This document shows, piece after piece, positions 46,014-55,241 of a stretch of 64,000 nucleotides of DNA. Positions within the stretch are counted from its first letter, which is position 1. Each line of letters opens with the position of its first letter. The stretch is from Ramicandelaber brevisporus (taxonomy: Eukaryota; Kickxellomycota; Ramicandelaberales; Ramicandelaberaceae), in assembly GCA_025201865.1 (NCBI GenBank), contig MU602684.1, positions 6,619 through 70,618 on the forward strand, written 5' to 3'. Under the pieces are notes generated by a model that did not search any database, was not told the DNA's origin, and worked only from the letters and a program-made list of their open reading frames with translations. A program made the translations under genes and the position numbers.

Positions 46014-46610
46014 ATGTCGCCCCCTGCACTTGCCACCGCCCCTGCCACTGCTGACTCCGTTGCCGCCACTGCGGAGCATGCCGCCAGCCTCGCCAAGGTC
46101 CAGCCGTCGCACCCAGACCTCTTCCGCGTCGACTTCAAGGCCGGCACCTACGCCTCCCGCCTGCTCACGATGCGCGCCTTCCGCGCCGGTGAGACCATCT
46201 GCACCGTGACCACCGCCACAAGCGGCCCGAAGCGCTACTCCACCGTCCAAGTGTCCCACGATGCCCACATTGAGCTCAACAGCGACTTGCTGTACATGAA
46301 CCACTCCTGCGACCCAACTTGCCGCATGGTTGTGCTTCCGCTGAGCAGCAACGACCGTGCAGAGCTGCCAGGTGCACCAGGCTTTGAGCTGCAAGTGATT
46401 GCTCGTCATGACATTCCAGAGAACGGTGAGATGACATTCTTCTATTCGTCGACTGAGTGGGTCATGGCGCAGCCGTTTGATTGCTGGTGTGGCGCTGAGC
46501 TGTGCTTGCGCCGTATCGCTGGTGCCAAGGATGTTCCATTGAGCACCCTGGCAGCCATCGATGTGTCAGACCACATTCGCGCACAGAAGCTTGCCGAAGA
46601 ACAGCAGTGA
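46014..46610 (+). CDS. Small SET-domain protein (putative lysine methyltransferase)
   Basis: The 198-residue protein is essentially one SET domain with a post-SET motif. After an Ala/Thr-rich N-terminus, residues about 38-60 form the first strands. The pseudoknot residues NHSCDP (96-101) and GEMTFFYSSTEW (138-149) follow, then the post-SET cysteines CWCGAELC (157-164), which bind zinc. The methyl-donor and substrate-binding core is thus present and the enzyme could be active. Similar stand-alone short SET proteins occur in fungi and plants and have no agreed substrate. The codons favour C-ending forms, suggesting good expression. Confidence 0.85.
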   Translation: MSPPALATAPATADSVAATAEHAASLAKVQPSHPDLFRVDFKAGTYASRLLTMRAFRAGETICTVTTATSGPKRYSTVQVSHDAHIELNSDLLYMNHSCDPTCRMVVLPLSSNDRAELPGAPGFELQVIARHDIPENGEMTFFYSSTEWVMAQPFDCWCGAELCLRRIAGAKDVPLSTLAAIDVSDHIRAQKLAEEQQ

Positions 46611-46866
46611 ATGCAATGTGTACCAATCTACTATAAAGCTCTACCGCATTTCTTTATCATCATATATACTCCTGTCCATCTGTCTATAGTCCATTTATCT
46701 CTCTCTCTTTCAATCAATCAATATCTTTTTTATTATTATTGAATGGGTATTACTCTAGTTCATGTAGTTGAGCACTCGGCCTGTGTCTGTGTGTATCCGT
46801 GACGCGTGTGAACCAAACACACACACGAACTCAAAGAGAGAATTAAAAAAAAAACGTGCTTTGTAG

Positions 46867-47913
46867 ATGACGACGATGACAACAACTGCTGCTGCTACTG
46901 CTGCTGCTGCTTCTGCCACTCACCTCCGCGCTGTGCTCCAACGCGCCGTGCATCTAGTTCCACCCTTGTCCTCCACCTTCCGCAAGGGTGACCACGGCCG
47001 CTTGCTCATAGTTGGCGGCTCCGAAGAATACACTGGTGCGCCATACTTTGCCGCACTCGCCGCGTTTCGTGCCGGTGTCGACCAGGTCCACATCGTTTGC
47101 CATCCGGATGCCGCCCCAGCGCTCAAATCGTACAGCCCCAACCTCATTGTGCATCCGTATCTTGAGGCAAGTGATAATGTCACGAAGGCAAATGTGATCG
47201 CAGAGAGAGCAGCAGCGCTGATTGAGCGGTCGCATTGCGTGCTGGTGGGACCGGGATTGTCGCGTGATCCGCTGATGATGAAGACAGCGTGTGAGATTAT
47301 CAAGCGTGCCCGTAGTGCAAACAAGTGTATTGTGATTGATGCAGATGGTACCTCGGCTGTGCTGGAGGATTTGGACTTGATTCGCAACTACGAGCGCGTT
47401 GTCATCACCCCCAATGTGGTTGAGTTTGGACGTGTGTTCAACGCAGCTGAAGGTAAGAACGGCAGCGACCCTGGAAAGCGAACTGAGGACAATGTGTCAT
47501 TGCTTAGCAAGAACCTTCACGGACCAGCGATTTTGTCAAAGGGAAGTCCAGATTGCATTGCCAGTGCGCCGACATCGGATAGTACCAAGATTATTACCTG
47601 CTCAGAGCCAGGTTCGTTGCGACGCTGCGGTGGCCTCGGTGACATTTTGTCCGGCTTCGTGGCTGCATTCATGTCTTGGGGCCATCAATACCTTGCTGGC
47701 AAATGGACTACACGCGATGGCAGCAAGATTTCCGAGTCTGAAATGCCACTGCTGGCTGCAACTGCCTCGTCGTACTTGGCACGTAAATGCGCAGCAAGGG
47801 CATTCGAGGTCAAGGGCCGGTCGATGCTGGCAGATGATGTCCACGAGCACATCCAGACTGTGATTGAACAGTTCTTGGAACAACATTCCTCCGAGACAAC
47901 AAACAAACTTTGA
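46867..47913 (+). CDS. NAXD: ATP-dependent (S)-NAD(P)H-hydrate dehydratase
   Basis: This 348-residue ribokinase-fold enzyme repairs the hydrated, damaged forms of NADH and NADPH using ATP (ADP in bacteria). Visible landmarks are LLIVGGSEEYTGAPYFAALA near the N-terminus, SHCVLVGPGLSRDP, IDADGTSAVLED, VITPNVVEFGRVF, and the ATP-binding/catalytic GGLGDILSGFVAAFMSWG. The Ala/Thr-rich first 20 residues may be a weak targeting sequence. The length fits the eukaryotic family. The epimerase partner (NAXE) is not in this window. Confidence 0.92.
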   Translation: MTTMTTTAAATAAAASATHLRAVLQRAVHLVPPLSSTFRKGDHGRLLIVGGSEEYTGAPYFAALAAFRAGVDQVHIVCHPDAAPALKSYSPNLIVHPYLEASDNVTKANVIAERAAALIERSHCVLVGPGLSRDPLMMKTACEIIKRARSANKCIVIDADGTSAVLEDLDLIRNYERVVITPNVVEFGRVFNAAEGKNGSDPGKRTEDNVSLLSKNLHGPAILSKGSPDCIASAPTSDSTKIITCSEPGSLRRCGGLGDILSGFVAAFMSWGHQYLAGKWTTRDGSKISESEMPLLAATASSYLARKCAARAFEVKGRSMLADDVHEHIQTVIEQFLEQHSSETTNKL

Positions 47914-48249
47914 GCTGCTCTCGTTTGTCAATAAACTAGCCCCCGCACTTTGAATTACTCCGCTTGCACTTCCTCCAACTCACTTTGCACACTTTGCACA
48001 CTTTACACACAGACACACACGCTGAATTGATTATTGAGCAACAAGGAAGAGGAGGGAGAAGAGGAAGAGGAAGAACAAGAGTACGAGGAGCCCAGTAAAG
48101 TGTCTTCCTAGCTTTGCCCTTCGTTCCTGATCAGCGTCCTTTTTTTGCCTGTTTGTCCAAACGTCCTGCTCTTGCGACGTACCTCCTTTTTTTTTCTAAA
48201 GCCAGCAGCAGCCGAGCGGAGAGACCAGACGGGCTGTACCAACAGGAGT
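47914..48249. other. Intergenic region before the sorting nexin gene
   Basis: This 336-base region holds the NAXD 3' end and the sorting nexin promoter. It contains a purine-rich GAGGAA tract at 48040-48090. No gene was seen. Confidence 0.5.
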
Positions 48250-50625
48250 ATGCACTCTGTGGAGATCTCTGTGCTGAAGGCCAGCTTTGCTGCATCCAGC
48301 GGGCAGCTCGAGTTTGTCATTCACACTGCACCGACCCAGCCAAGCCACCATGCTCGACAGCAAAGTACAATCATCAAGCGAAGTGGAGCTGTTCGTAGCA
48401 GAAACCGGCCGCTCAGTGTGCATCTGAATGGCAATGGGTTTGGCACAGTATCATCACAGTCATCATTCGCATCCATTTCCTCGGTATCGTCAGCATCATC
48501 ATCAACTTCGTCATCATCGGCCTCAGACAATGGCATCCTCGCTCGGATAGTTCGCAATGAACAACAGGTGCTTTGGCTGCGAAATCAATTGCTGACCTCA
48601 TTCCCTGACAAGGTTCTTCCGCCTCTGGAGCCATACTCACTCGTCTACGCCAGCTGCAAAAACATGGGCAAGGATGGCGAGTCTGAGAGTAATAGTGGTG
48701 GCATCTTTGCGGCGCGGCATGATGACGGCTCTCCAGTGCGGGTATTGAGTGACGACATGATTATCGAGCGAGTCAAGTTGAGAGCTGAGCGATTCTTGAG
48801 AAGTGTTATAAAGTGCCAGGCGTGCAACTCACATCCAGCAACAATGAGATTCTTGAGCAGAACGATGGCTGAAAAGGATGGCGTTGTCTCAAGCGGGAAT
48901 GCAAAGCCAAGTAAAATGGCAGCAGCAACGGCAAATGGATCTGTAGCGAGTCCACACGCATACTTGGCGTATCGACTTGGCACTGGCAGCAGCAACGGTG
49001 GAGTGGCTGCAATGCTGTTTGGCACCGCATCAGCAAAACGAATCCCTGAGTATATTGGGTTGATTGTGACGCCAGCCATTGCGGCAAATGCAGCCAAGCT
49101 TGATCGGCCAGCAGTACAGCAGTCGTTTGAGCCAGTTCCACCATCGAGGGTTCGAGCAGCATCAGTGATTGTGGATGCCCCAGCTCTTCACAACCAATAC
49201 AGTAACGGACATCAACGGCATTCCATAATATCCATGTCCGGCTCTATTGATGATAGTGCCATCTTTCAACAACAGCAAAAGCAGCAACAGCAACACGAGT
49301 CGTCTTTGACTGCGCGTGACGCTGTTGAGGATGTAATCACCAGTGCAATGGCTTGGGAAGATGGGCTGGAACGCGCATTTGCTGCACTCTTCTCGATGAT
49401 ATCTCGTCGCGATGCACTGTCTTGCCATTTAGACAAACTCGCAGACTTTATTGTTCCTGCATTACACAGCAGACACAAGCTAGGTTCCATATCTGCCACA
49501 GACGCTGTAACCACCGGCCGAGATGCCCGACATTTGCAATTTGATGGCCAGCTTGAGCGGCTCATTCAGCCAATCTGCGCCACTGTGAAAGCCATGGACA
49601 AGTCGACAGAGTTCCTCGAGTATCGCGTACTTGATGTGTTTATGGATGCATTGGCACAATTTGATGGACTAAGAGTGTTGATCGAGAACCGGAATGCTAT
49701 CGCCAACCAAACCAACACAGCTCTTGTTGACCACCAGGCCACTGTTGATGCTATGGACAAGCTGGCACAGAAAATGGGCTACAACAATGCACACGATCTC
49801 AATTTGGAGTTGACTCCGGTTCAGCCAACCAATTCGCGCACCCTCAGAACTGCAGCACCACTCAGACCACAGTCCCCAAGTCAACTGCCCTCACCACGGC
49901 CGTCTGTCTCTTCACCGTCGCTAATGTCTCCAATCTCGTCACCATCGATTGTCATCAATAGCGCCAGTGGTTCGACAATCCCATCGAAGCCACCATCCCT
50001 GCCCACTCTTCCATCCATGCAGCATCGGCCGCAGCCACAGCGTTCAAACCGCATGTCACGAATTGCGCCAATGTCACCGCCGGCGGTGGCAATGGTTCGC
50101 GTCTCAGCGTCGGCAGACAGTGTTGCCTTCCCATCTTTGCCTTCGCCATCAATCGTCACGTCCACTCGCACCAGCTCAACCTCTCCAGTCACTCAGCAGC
50201 CTCCAGCATCCATTTTATCACCATTCCCATCCCTCAACGTCTCGCTTCCTCCACTCACAACAACTCCATCCTCATCTTCCTACAAAATGGACTCTAGCGC
50301 ACCAAGTTCACCATCGCAGCTGTCAGCTCCACAGCTACCACGATCGAGACGCGGCAGTCGGTCTGGATCAATCACGTCGATATCACCAGGCACACTGTAC
50401 ATGGCTCAAGAAAAGGTTGACGTGGCGTTTATGAATGTGCAGCGCCAGGTCCAGCAATTGTGCTCGCGGGACAAGTTGGTACAATCTGAATATCGTCGTA
50501 TTCAACAAGCGGTTGGGAATGACATTCGGTTGGCAATTCGCGACTACACAAATGCCGCAGTTGATAACGAGCGAAACTTGCTAGACACTTTAAGAGCAGC
50601 ACGAGCGGCTTTTAGGCCAGTTTAA
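48250..50625 (+). CDS. PX-BAR sorting nexin, Snx41/Atg20-like
   Basis: The 791-residue protein appears to be an endosomal/autophagy sorting nexin. The PX-like domain runs from HSVEISVLKASF to about residue 210: QQVLWLRNQLLTSFPDKVLPPLEP and IIERVKLRAERFLRSVIKCQ match the PX core helices, with Ser-rich inserts. BAR-like helices follow at 358-520 (VEDVITSAMAWEDGLERAFA) and 717-791, separated by a Ser/Pro-rich insert of about 195 residues. An interrupted BAR domain is a feature of Snx41/Atg20. The canonical PX Arg-Arg-Tyr motif is not obvious, so lipid binding is uncertain. The frame extends upstream to a TTG, but the first ATG is at 48250. Confidence 0.62.
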   Translation: MHSVEISVLKASFAASSGQLEFVIHTAPTQPSHHARQQSTIIKRSGAVRSRNRPLSVHLNGNGFGTVSSQSSFASISSVSSASSSTSSSSASDNGILARIVRNEQQVLWLRNQLLTSFPDKVLPPLEPYSLVYASCKNMGKDGESESNSGGIFAARHDDGSPVRVLSDDMIIERVKLRAERFLRSVIKCQACNSHPATMRFLSRTMAEKDGVVSSGNAKPSKMAAATANGSVASPHAYLAYRLGTGSSNGGVAAMLFGTASAKRIPEYIGLIVTPAIAANAAKLDRPAVQQSFEPVPPSRVRAASVIVDAPALHNQYSNGHQRHSIISMSGSIDDSAIFQQQQKQQQQHESSLTARDAVEDVITSAMAWEDGLERAFAALFSMISRRDALSCHLDKLADFIVPALHSRHKLGSISATDAVTTGRDARHLQFDGQLERLIQPICATVKAMDKSTEFLEYRVLDVFMDALAQFDGLRVLIENRNAIANQTNTALVDHQATVDAMDKLAQKMGYNNAHDLNLELTPVQPTNSRTLRTAAPLRPQSPSQLPSPRPSVSSPSLMSPISSPSIVINSASGSTIPSKPPSLPTLPSMQHRPQPQRSNRMSRIAPMSPPAVAMVRVSASADSVAFPSLPSPSIVTSTRTSSTSPVTQQPPASILSPFPSLNVSLPPLTTTPSSSSYKMDSSAPSSPSQLSAPQLPRSRRGSRSGSITSISPGTLYMAQEKVDVAFMNVQRQVQQLCSRDKLVQSEYRRIQQAVGNDIRLAIRDYTNAAVDNERNLLDTLRAARAAFRPV

Positions 50626-50758
50626 CTACCATCAAACTTTACCTTCTTTTTGTCTTTTTAAAGAAAAACACAAAACAATCAATTTAAGGTTTGAAAAGGA
50701 AGAGATTATGCATAGTAATATTAGAGGGGGGAAGGATGGTAGGGGATTGGTGTTAAAG

Positions 50759-52546
50759 TTAGTAACCAGCAGGCTGACCCTTCTTGCGCATATCACTAAC
50801 AGCTTGCAAGGTTCCGTTAGCATGGCGAGCAGCAACCTGCACGACACCAGGATCATCATAGTTAACAACCTTGTGTCCGCGATCCTGCAAGAACTTCTTG
50901 ACAACCTCTGACATCCTGTCTTCAACTTTGACCTGGGCCGGCAATAACTGATGATGCAAACGCGGGGCATCAACTGCGGCAACCAGCGACATGTTGTGGT
51001 CCAAAACACGCTGGACAACCTGGCCAACATTTGTGATAATGTTGCTGCCACCACTGGCTCCAGCCACCAGGATGCGCTCGCCACTGCCGGAACTCGTAGT
51101 GTTGCATGATGCGTCGGGAATAGATACAGCAATGACGGGGGTGGCGCTCGAGAGTGGACGCTTACGCGGTGCAATACGATTCTTAATCGACGGGAAATAG
51201 CCAAATGCATTCGGCTTATCCGTTGTACTAAAATCGTCCATTTCGTTGTTCATGATCACACCGGTAACTCCCTCCATTACAAACGATCCAAATATCAGAT
51301 TCACCGTCGTCATCAGCGACGCTGCGCCGCCATCTTGCGTGACCACCGAGATGTGTGTTGTACCGTGCGAGCTTGGGATGTCGTAATCGGGGTTGTAGTA
51401 GTTGGTGTCAAAGGTGTGGTCAAACGAAATGTTGGCGCGCTGCTGGCTCGCAAACACCTTGTTGGTCATGCGCTGCACATCCGCCTCGATATTGACAAAT
51501 GCAGGGTCGGCCAGGCGGGTGCGCTGAGCGTTGCCGTGCTTGAAGGCTTCGGTCAGCAAATGCTCTTCTAGACCGTACGAGGTGTTGCCGCCGAGGTTGA
51601 GTGGGAAGCCCTCGAGGATGTTCAAGATGTTGAGAAGCACGGTGCCGCTGGTTGGCGGAGGTGTTGTGAAGATCTTCATGCCGCGATAGGTGCCTGTAAC
51701 GGCGGGGCGTACGACAGCCTCATATGAAGCCATGTCTTTCATCGTGAGGATGCCGCCGGTGGCGCGGATCTTGTCAACAATGTGCTGGGCGATTTGGCCA
51801 GTGTAAAACGCATCGGGACCTTGGGTGGCAATGCGCTTCAGAGTCTCGCCGTAGTTCTTGCGCACAATCAGATCGCCCTCCTCAAGCAGCTTGCCGTTCG
51901 GTGCGAAGATCGCCTCGAATTCCTTGTTGCCAAACACCGAGGTGTTGTACGCGGTCAAACGCTGACGCATAACGGCACTGCACTTGAATCCCTCGTTGGC
52001 GAGCTTGATGGACGGCTCAAACAGGCGTGCCCAGCTGACTTTGCCAAACCGCTTGTGGGCCGCCGCGTATCCACGGACTTCGCCGGGAACACCGCTGGCC
52101 AATCCACCGCGCTGCGACAGTGTACCGTTCTTGTAGTACATGTCCTTGGTCGACGCAGCTGGCGCGGTCTCGCGGTAGTCGATCGCCGTTGCCTGCGTAT
52201 TACCTGACTGCTTGGAGGTTGGAGCTGGGCGAACGAGCATGAATCCGCCGCCGCCAATACCGGACGAGAAGGAGTTGATGGTGCCGGTACAGAGAGCTGC
52301 GGCAATGGCTGCATCACTGGCGGAGCCACCGTCTTTCAAAACGTCGACACCGATTTGAGAGCAAGTGGCCTCTTCGGCTGCAACGACGCCGTGAGTGCCT
52401 TCGGCAAATTTGGACGAGACAACAGTGGAGTTGTCGGGAGTATCAGCGCGCTTGGCGAGGATGGCAGACGATGATGCATCGGCTATACCAGAGGTAGCGA
52501 GTGCGGCCACCGTGAGAGCAACGGCAAAGACCTTGAAACGCGCCAT
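50759..52546 (-). CDS. Secreted gamma-glutamyltransferase (glutathione hydrolase)
   Basis: The 595-residue enzyme cleaves the gamma-glutamyl bond of glutathione and is made as a self-processing precursor. A signal peptide (MARFKVFAVALTVAALATSG) is followed by the N-terminal large-subunit region (GTHGVVAAEEATCSQIGVDV, SFSSGIGGGGFMLV). The autoprocessing site is GTTHISVV, with the N-terminal nucleophile Thr of the small subunit at about 396. MNNEMDDFS and GASGGSNI complete the substrate pocket. Being secreted, or at the cell surface or vacuole, it probably salvages glutathione. The start is the ATG at 52546; the upstream frame overlaps a promoter-like region. Confidence 0.93.
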   Translation of the reverse strand: MARFKVFAVALTVAALATSGIADASSSAILAKRADTPDNSTVVSSKFAEGTHGVVAAEEATCSQIGVDVLKDGGSASDAAIAAALCTGTINSFSSGIGGGGFMLVRPAPTSKQSGNTQATAIDYRETAPAASTKDMYYKNGTLSQRGGLASGVPGEVRGYAAAHKRFGKVSWARLFEPSIKLANEGFKCSAVMRQRLTAYNTSVFGNKEFEAIFAPNGKLLEEGDLIVRKNYGETLKRIATQGPDAFYTGQIAQHIVDKIRATGGILTMKDMASYEAVVRPAVTGTYRGMKIFTTPPPTSGTVLLNILNILEGFPLNLGGNTSYGLEEHLLTEAFKHGNAQRTRLADPAFVNIEADVQRMTNKVFASQQRANISFDHTFDTNYYNPDYDIPSSHGTTHISVVTQDGGAASLMTTVNLIFGSFVMEGVTGVIMNNEMDDFSTTDKPNAFGYFPSIKNRIAPRKRPLSSATPVIAVSIPDASCNTTSSGSGERILVAGASGGSNIITNVGQVVQRVLDHNMSLVAAVDAPRLHHQLLPAQVKVEDRMSEVVKKFLQDRGHKVVNYDDPGVVQVAARHANGTLQAVSDMRKKGQPAGY

Positions 52547-53634
52547 CAAACAGCTGTCGGCAGTGGGAGTGATGCGATATAAAAAAGGAAAGAGAGAACG
52601 CGTGTGAAGTGTGTTATTAAAGGTAGAGGGAGAGGTGGAGGTGATACTGGCAAAGAGGGAGGGAGGGAGCGTAGGTTTGAACTGCGCTGTATATGTAGAG
52701 GATAAGAGGGTGCAAGGGTGCGGGAGTGCGAGGGTGCAGCTTCCTTTGCACAGCGTCTGAAAGGCGAGCTCAATATAATGTCTTGTGGTACATTCAGTCA
52801 AGTCAGGTTAAGTCACGCACACAGAGTGAGCAAGAGTGAGTGAGAGTGAGCAAAGAGTGAGTGAACGGGTGAGTGAATGAGGCTGCGCTGAATTCCCCGG
52901 ACTGTAGTAGAAGAGTATAGCACCGACTGCATCTGGATGCGTAGCACTGAAATGTTGACAGTAGAGTGACGGAAATAGTCAGAAAGACCGCGTGGAACAT
53001 GCAGTCGCATTTACCGTAAAGAGAGAGAGCTAGGGCCGGCCTATGAGTATACGAACATACGAGCATGTGGACACGGACCGTGTTCATCACAGCGGCGTTT
53101 GTCGAGTGATGGAATGGCCGCCTTCCAAAGCAACTCCAAGTCACCGCGAAGTATACGTCATGTTCTGCAGTCGAGGCAGGTTGCTGATGAAGCATCCAAT
53201 CAAGCAGGATGAGCGATCTCTTTATTTTTCTTTTTTTAATCTTCTAATAACTCTGTATCGATGCTCTTGGCAGTGTTTATGACTCAGGTTGGCAGCTTCC
53301 ATAGTCTCTAGATGAGTAGCGCATCATCTGCAATTATACCTTAGCATCCATTTCCCAGCTCCCACAGCTCTCAATGCAAACCCCAGATGCTCAAATCCCG
53401 TCAGGCAGCTAAGTTGGCGTGGTTTGATAATCCGGATGATTCCGTGGCAGGCGTCGTAAATTTTTTTTTACCTCCCAAAAATTTCAGCGGTGCACTCGTT
53501 GGCAAAAGTTGCCCATCGACCACGATCGAGCAGATTCGCACTCCCCCCGCTCCAAGCTACAACTTCTTCACACCTTTTATAACAGACCCAGAAGGGAACG
53601 ATCGCGCGAACCGTTGTTTTTCCTTAAAAATCAG
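52547..53634. other. Divergent promoter region, gamma-glutamyltransferase / ATP4
   Basis: This 1088-base region separates two divergent genes. GAGTGAG repeats occur at 52824-52880 and a TATA-like motif lies near the ATP4 start. Several short frames are present but none looks like a protein. Confidence 0.5.
53575..53583 (+). promoter_or_regulatory. Possible TATA box of ATP4
   Basis: TTTTATAAC lies about 55 bases upstream of the ATP4 ATG. The close spacing implies a short leader. Confidence 0.35.
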
Positions 53635-54375
53635 ATGGCTTCTCGTCTTGTTGCCGCCCGCAGCTACGCGGGTCTCGCTGCTCTCCGCAACGCGACCACC
53701 TCGATCCGCGCCGCCAACGTTGCTGGCGCTCGCTTCATGTCCTCGACCACCGAGCCAGCGAATAAGCCAGACGACGCTCCACGCAAGGAGGCTCTGAGCA
53801 TCATTGACTCTCTCCCAGGCAACTCTCTCATCAGCAAGGCCGGTATCCTCTCCGGCGGTGTTGCTGCTGCCTCCCTCGCAATCTCCAAAGAGATCTACGT
53901 CATGAACGAGGAATTCGTCGTCTTGTGCTCGTTCATCGGCCTGTGCATTGTTGTCAGCAAGGCTGCCAAGGAGCCATTCCGCAACCTGATCGCCAGCCAC
54001 CGCGAGGCTATCCGCACCGCCTTCGTCCAGGCTCGTGCCGGCCACAAGGAGACGGTTCAGAGCCGCTTGGATGAGATGTCCGAGCTGAAGGACTTGGCTG
54101 CCATCAACAAGGATTTGTTCGAGATGGCCCAGGATCTTACTCGGATGGAGGCTCAGGCTTTCGAGCTCCAGCAGAAGATTGCCTTTGCCGGTGAGGCCCG
54201 CTCCACCCTGGACAGCTGGGTGCGCTACGAGGCGTCTATCCGCGAGCGCGAGCAGAAGCAGCTTGCCGACAGCATCATTGCCAAGGTGACTGCCCAGCTG
54301 CAGGACCCAAAGGTCCAGAGCGACATTCTTAACCAGTGCATTGCTGATGCTCAGAAGCTCATCAAGACTGCCTAA
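53635..54375 (+). CDS. ATP4: Mitochondrial ATP synthase subunit b
   Basis: The 246-residue protein is the peripheral-stalk b subunit of the F1Fo ATP synthase. A mitochondrial presequence (MASRLVAARSYAGLAAL and further Arg/Ser/Ala to about residue 40) precedes two hydrophobic segments (GILSGGVAAASLAISKEIYV and EEFVVLCSFIGLCIVVSKAA) and a long charged helix that forms the stalk. The family landmark EALSIIDSLPGNSLISKAG is clear. Codons are strongly biased to C-ending forms and to CCA for Pro, as in the neighbouring P5C dehydrogenase gene. The start is the ATG at 53635, which gives the presequence. Confidence 0.93.
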   Translation: MASRLVAARSYAGLAALRNATTSIRAANVAGARFMSSTTEPANKPDDAPRKEALSIIDSLPGNSLISKAGILSGGVAAASLAISKEIYVMNEEFVVLCSFIGLCIVVSKAAKEPFRNLIASHREAIRTAFVQARAGHKETVQSRLDEMSELKDLAAINKDLFEMAQDLTRMEAQAFELQQKIAFAGEARSTLDSWVRYEASIREREQKQLADSIIAKVTAQLQDPKVQSDILNQCIADAQKLIKTA

Positions 54376-54523
54376 GAAAACCTAGTAAAGCTCATATTTC
54401 TGTTTGATTTAAAAAGAAACACTGAATGATCTCTTTAAATGATCAAGCATGTTAATAAGATTAGGACTGTGAGATAGAGACTGTGTGAGTGAATGCGAGT
54501 GTAAGAGAGATGCCGGTATGCCG

Positions 54524-54552
54524 AGGTGTCAGGGTGTCAGGGTGTCAGGGTG
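54524..54552. repeat. Tandem GTGTCAGG octamer
   Basis: The unit GTGTCAGG is repeated three times perfectly, plus a partial copy, between ATP4 and the P5C dehydrogenase gene. Confidence 0.8.
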
Positions 54553-55092
54553 TTTCCACCGCGTCTGTCGCAGTGGGGGCGTTCACCTTGCAAATGCGCT
54601 TTTCTTTCTTTCTTTCTTTTTGTTAAAAGAGTGTCACACATACGTACACTTGCATGTACACTCGCCGCAGTCATGATACTCTAAATTTGTATTGCTCCGG
54701 GAGTGTGTAAACATGCTTATTCAGCATGCCGCTTGTATTCTCGGTGGCACACACACGCACGCAGCACTTCGCATGCATCTTCAGCGCGCTGCTAAACAAA
54801 GCAAATTGACTACATTGACCTCGAACAAGATGTCGATAACGTAGGTGGCATTGGCAGGCAGGCAGATGTAATGGCGGATGGAATGGAATCTCAAATTTAA
54901 GTGTTTGTTTCGAGAAGATTCGTCCAGGATCTTTGGTATCATATGATTCGCGTGACCTTGGATGTCGTCATTGGCGATCCAATAGTGTCCACCGAGATTG
55001 TGAGTAATTTGCGGGATGGCGGTGGTGGTGGTGGTGGGGATACAGCCACGACCAACAATCGAACCACGCGCGACATCGGCTGACCTGGCCGA

Positions 55093-55102
55093 TATAAAAA
55101 AA
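55093..55102 (+). promoter_or_regulatory. Likely TATA box of the P5C dehydrogenase gene
   Basis: TATAAAAAAA lies about 149 bases upstream of the ATG. The A/C-rich stretch that follows resembles a 5' leader of a highly expressed fungal gene. Confidence 0.5.
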
Positions 55103-55241
55103 CTCGCACAAAAAAATCTGCTCCCACACTCATCTTCCGCTTTAGCTCGCATCTCAACCTCATCAGCAACGCAAACTTTTACAAACACTCTTTGTTTCTC
55201 ATTTTTTGCAAATCTAAAACACACACCCACCAGCAAACAAG

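Larger units (their letters stand above)
54376..55241. other. Intergenic region upstream of P5C dehydrogenase
   Basis: This 866-base region contains four tandem GTGTCAGG-type octamers (about 54524-54552), a TTTC run near 54603-54618, (GGT)n at 55020-55038 and a TATA-like box at 55093. No gene is supported. Confidence 0.5.
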
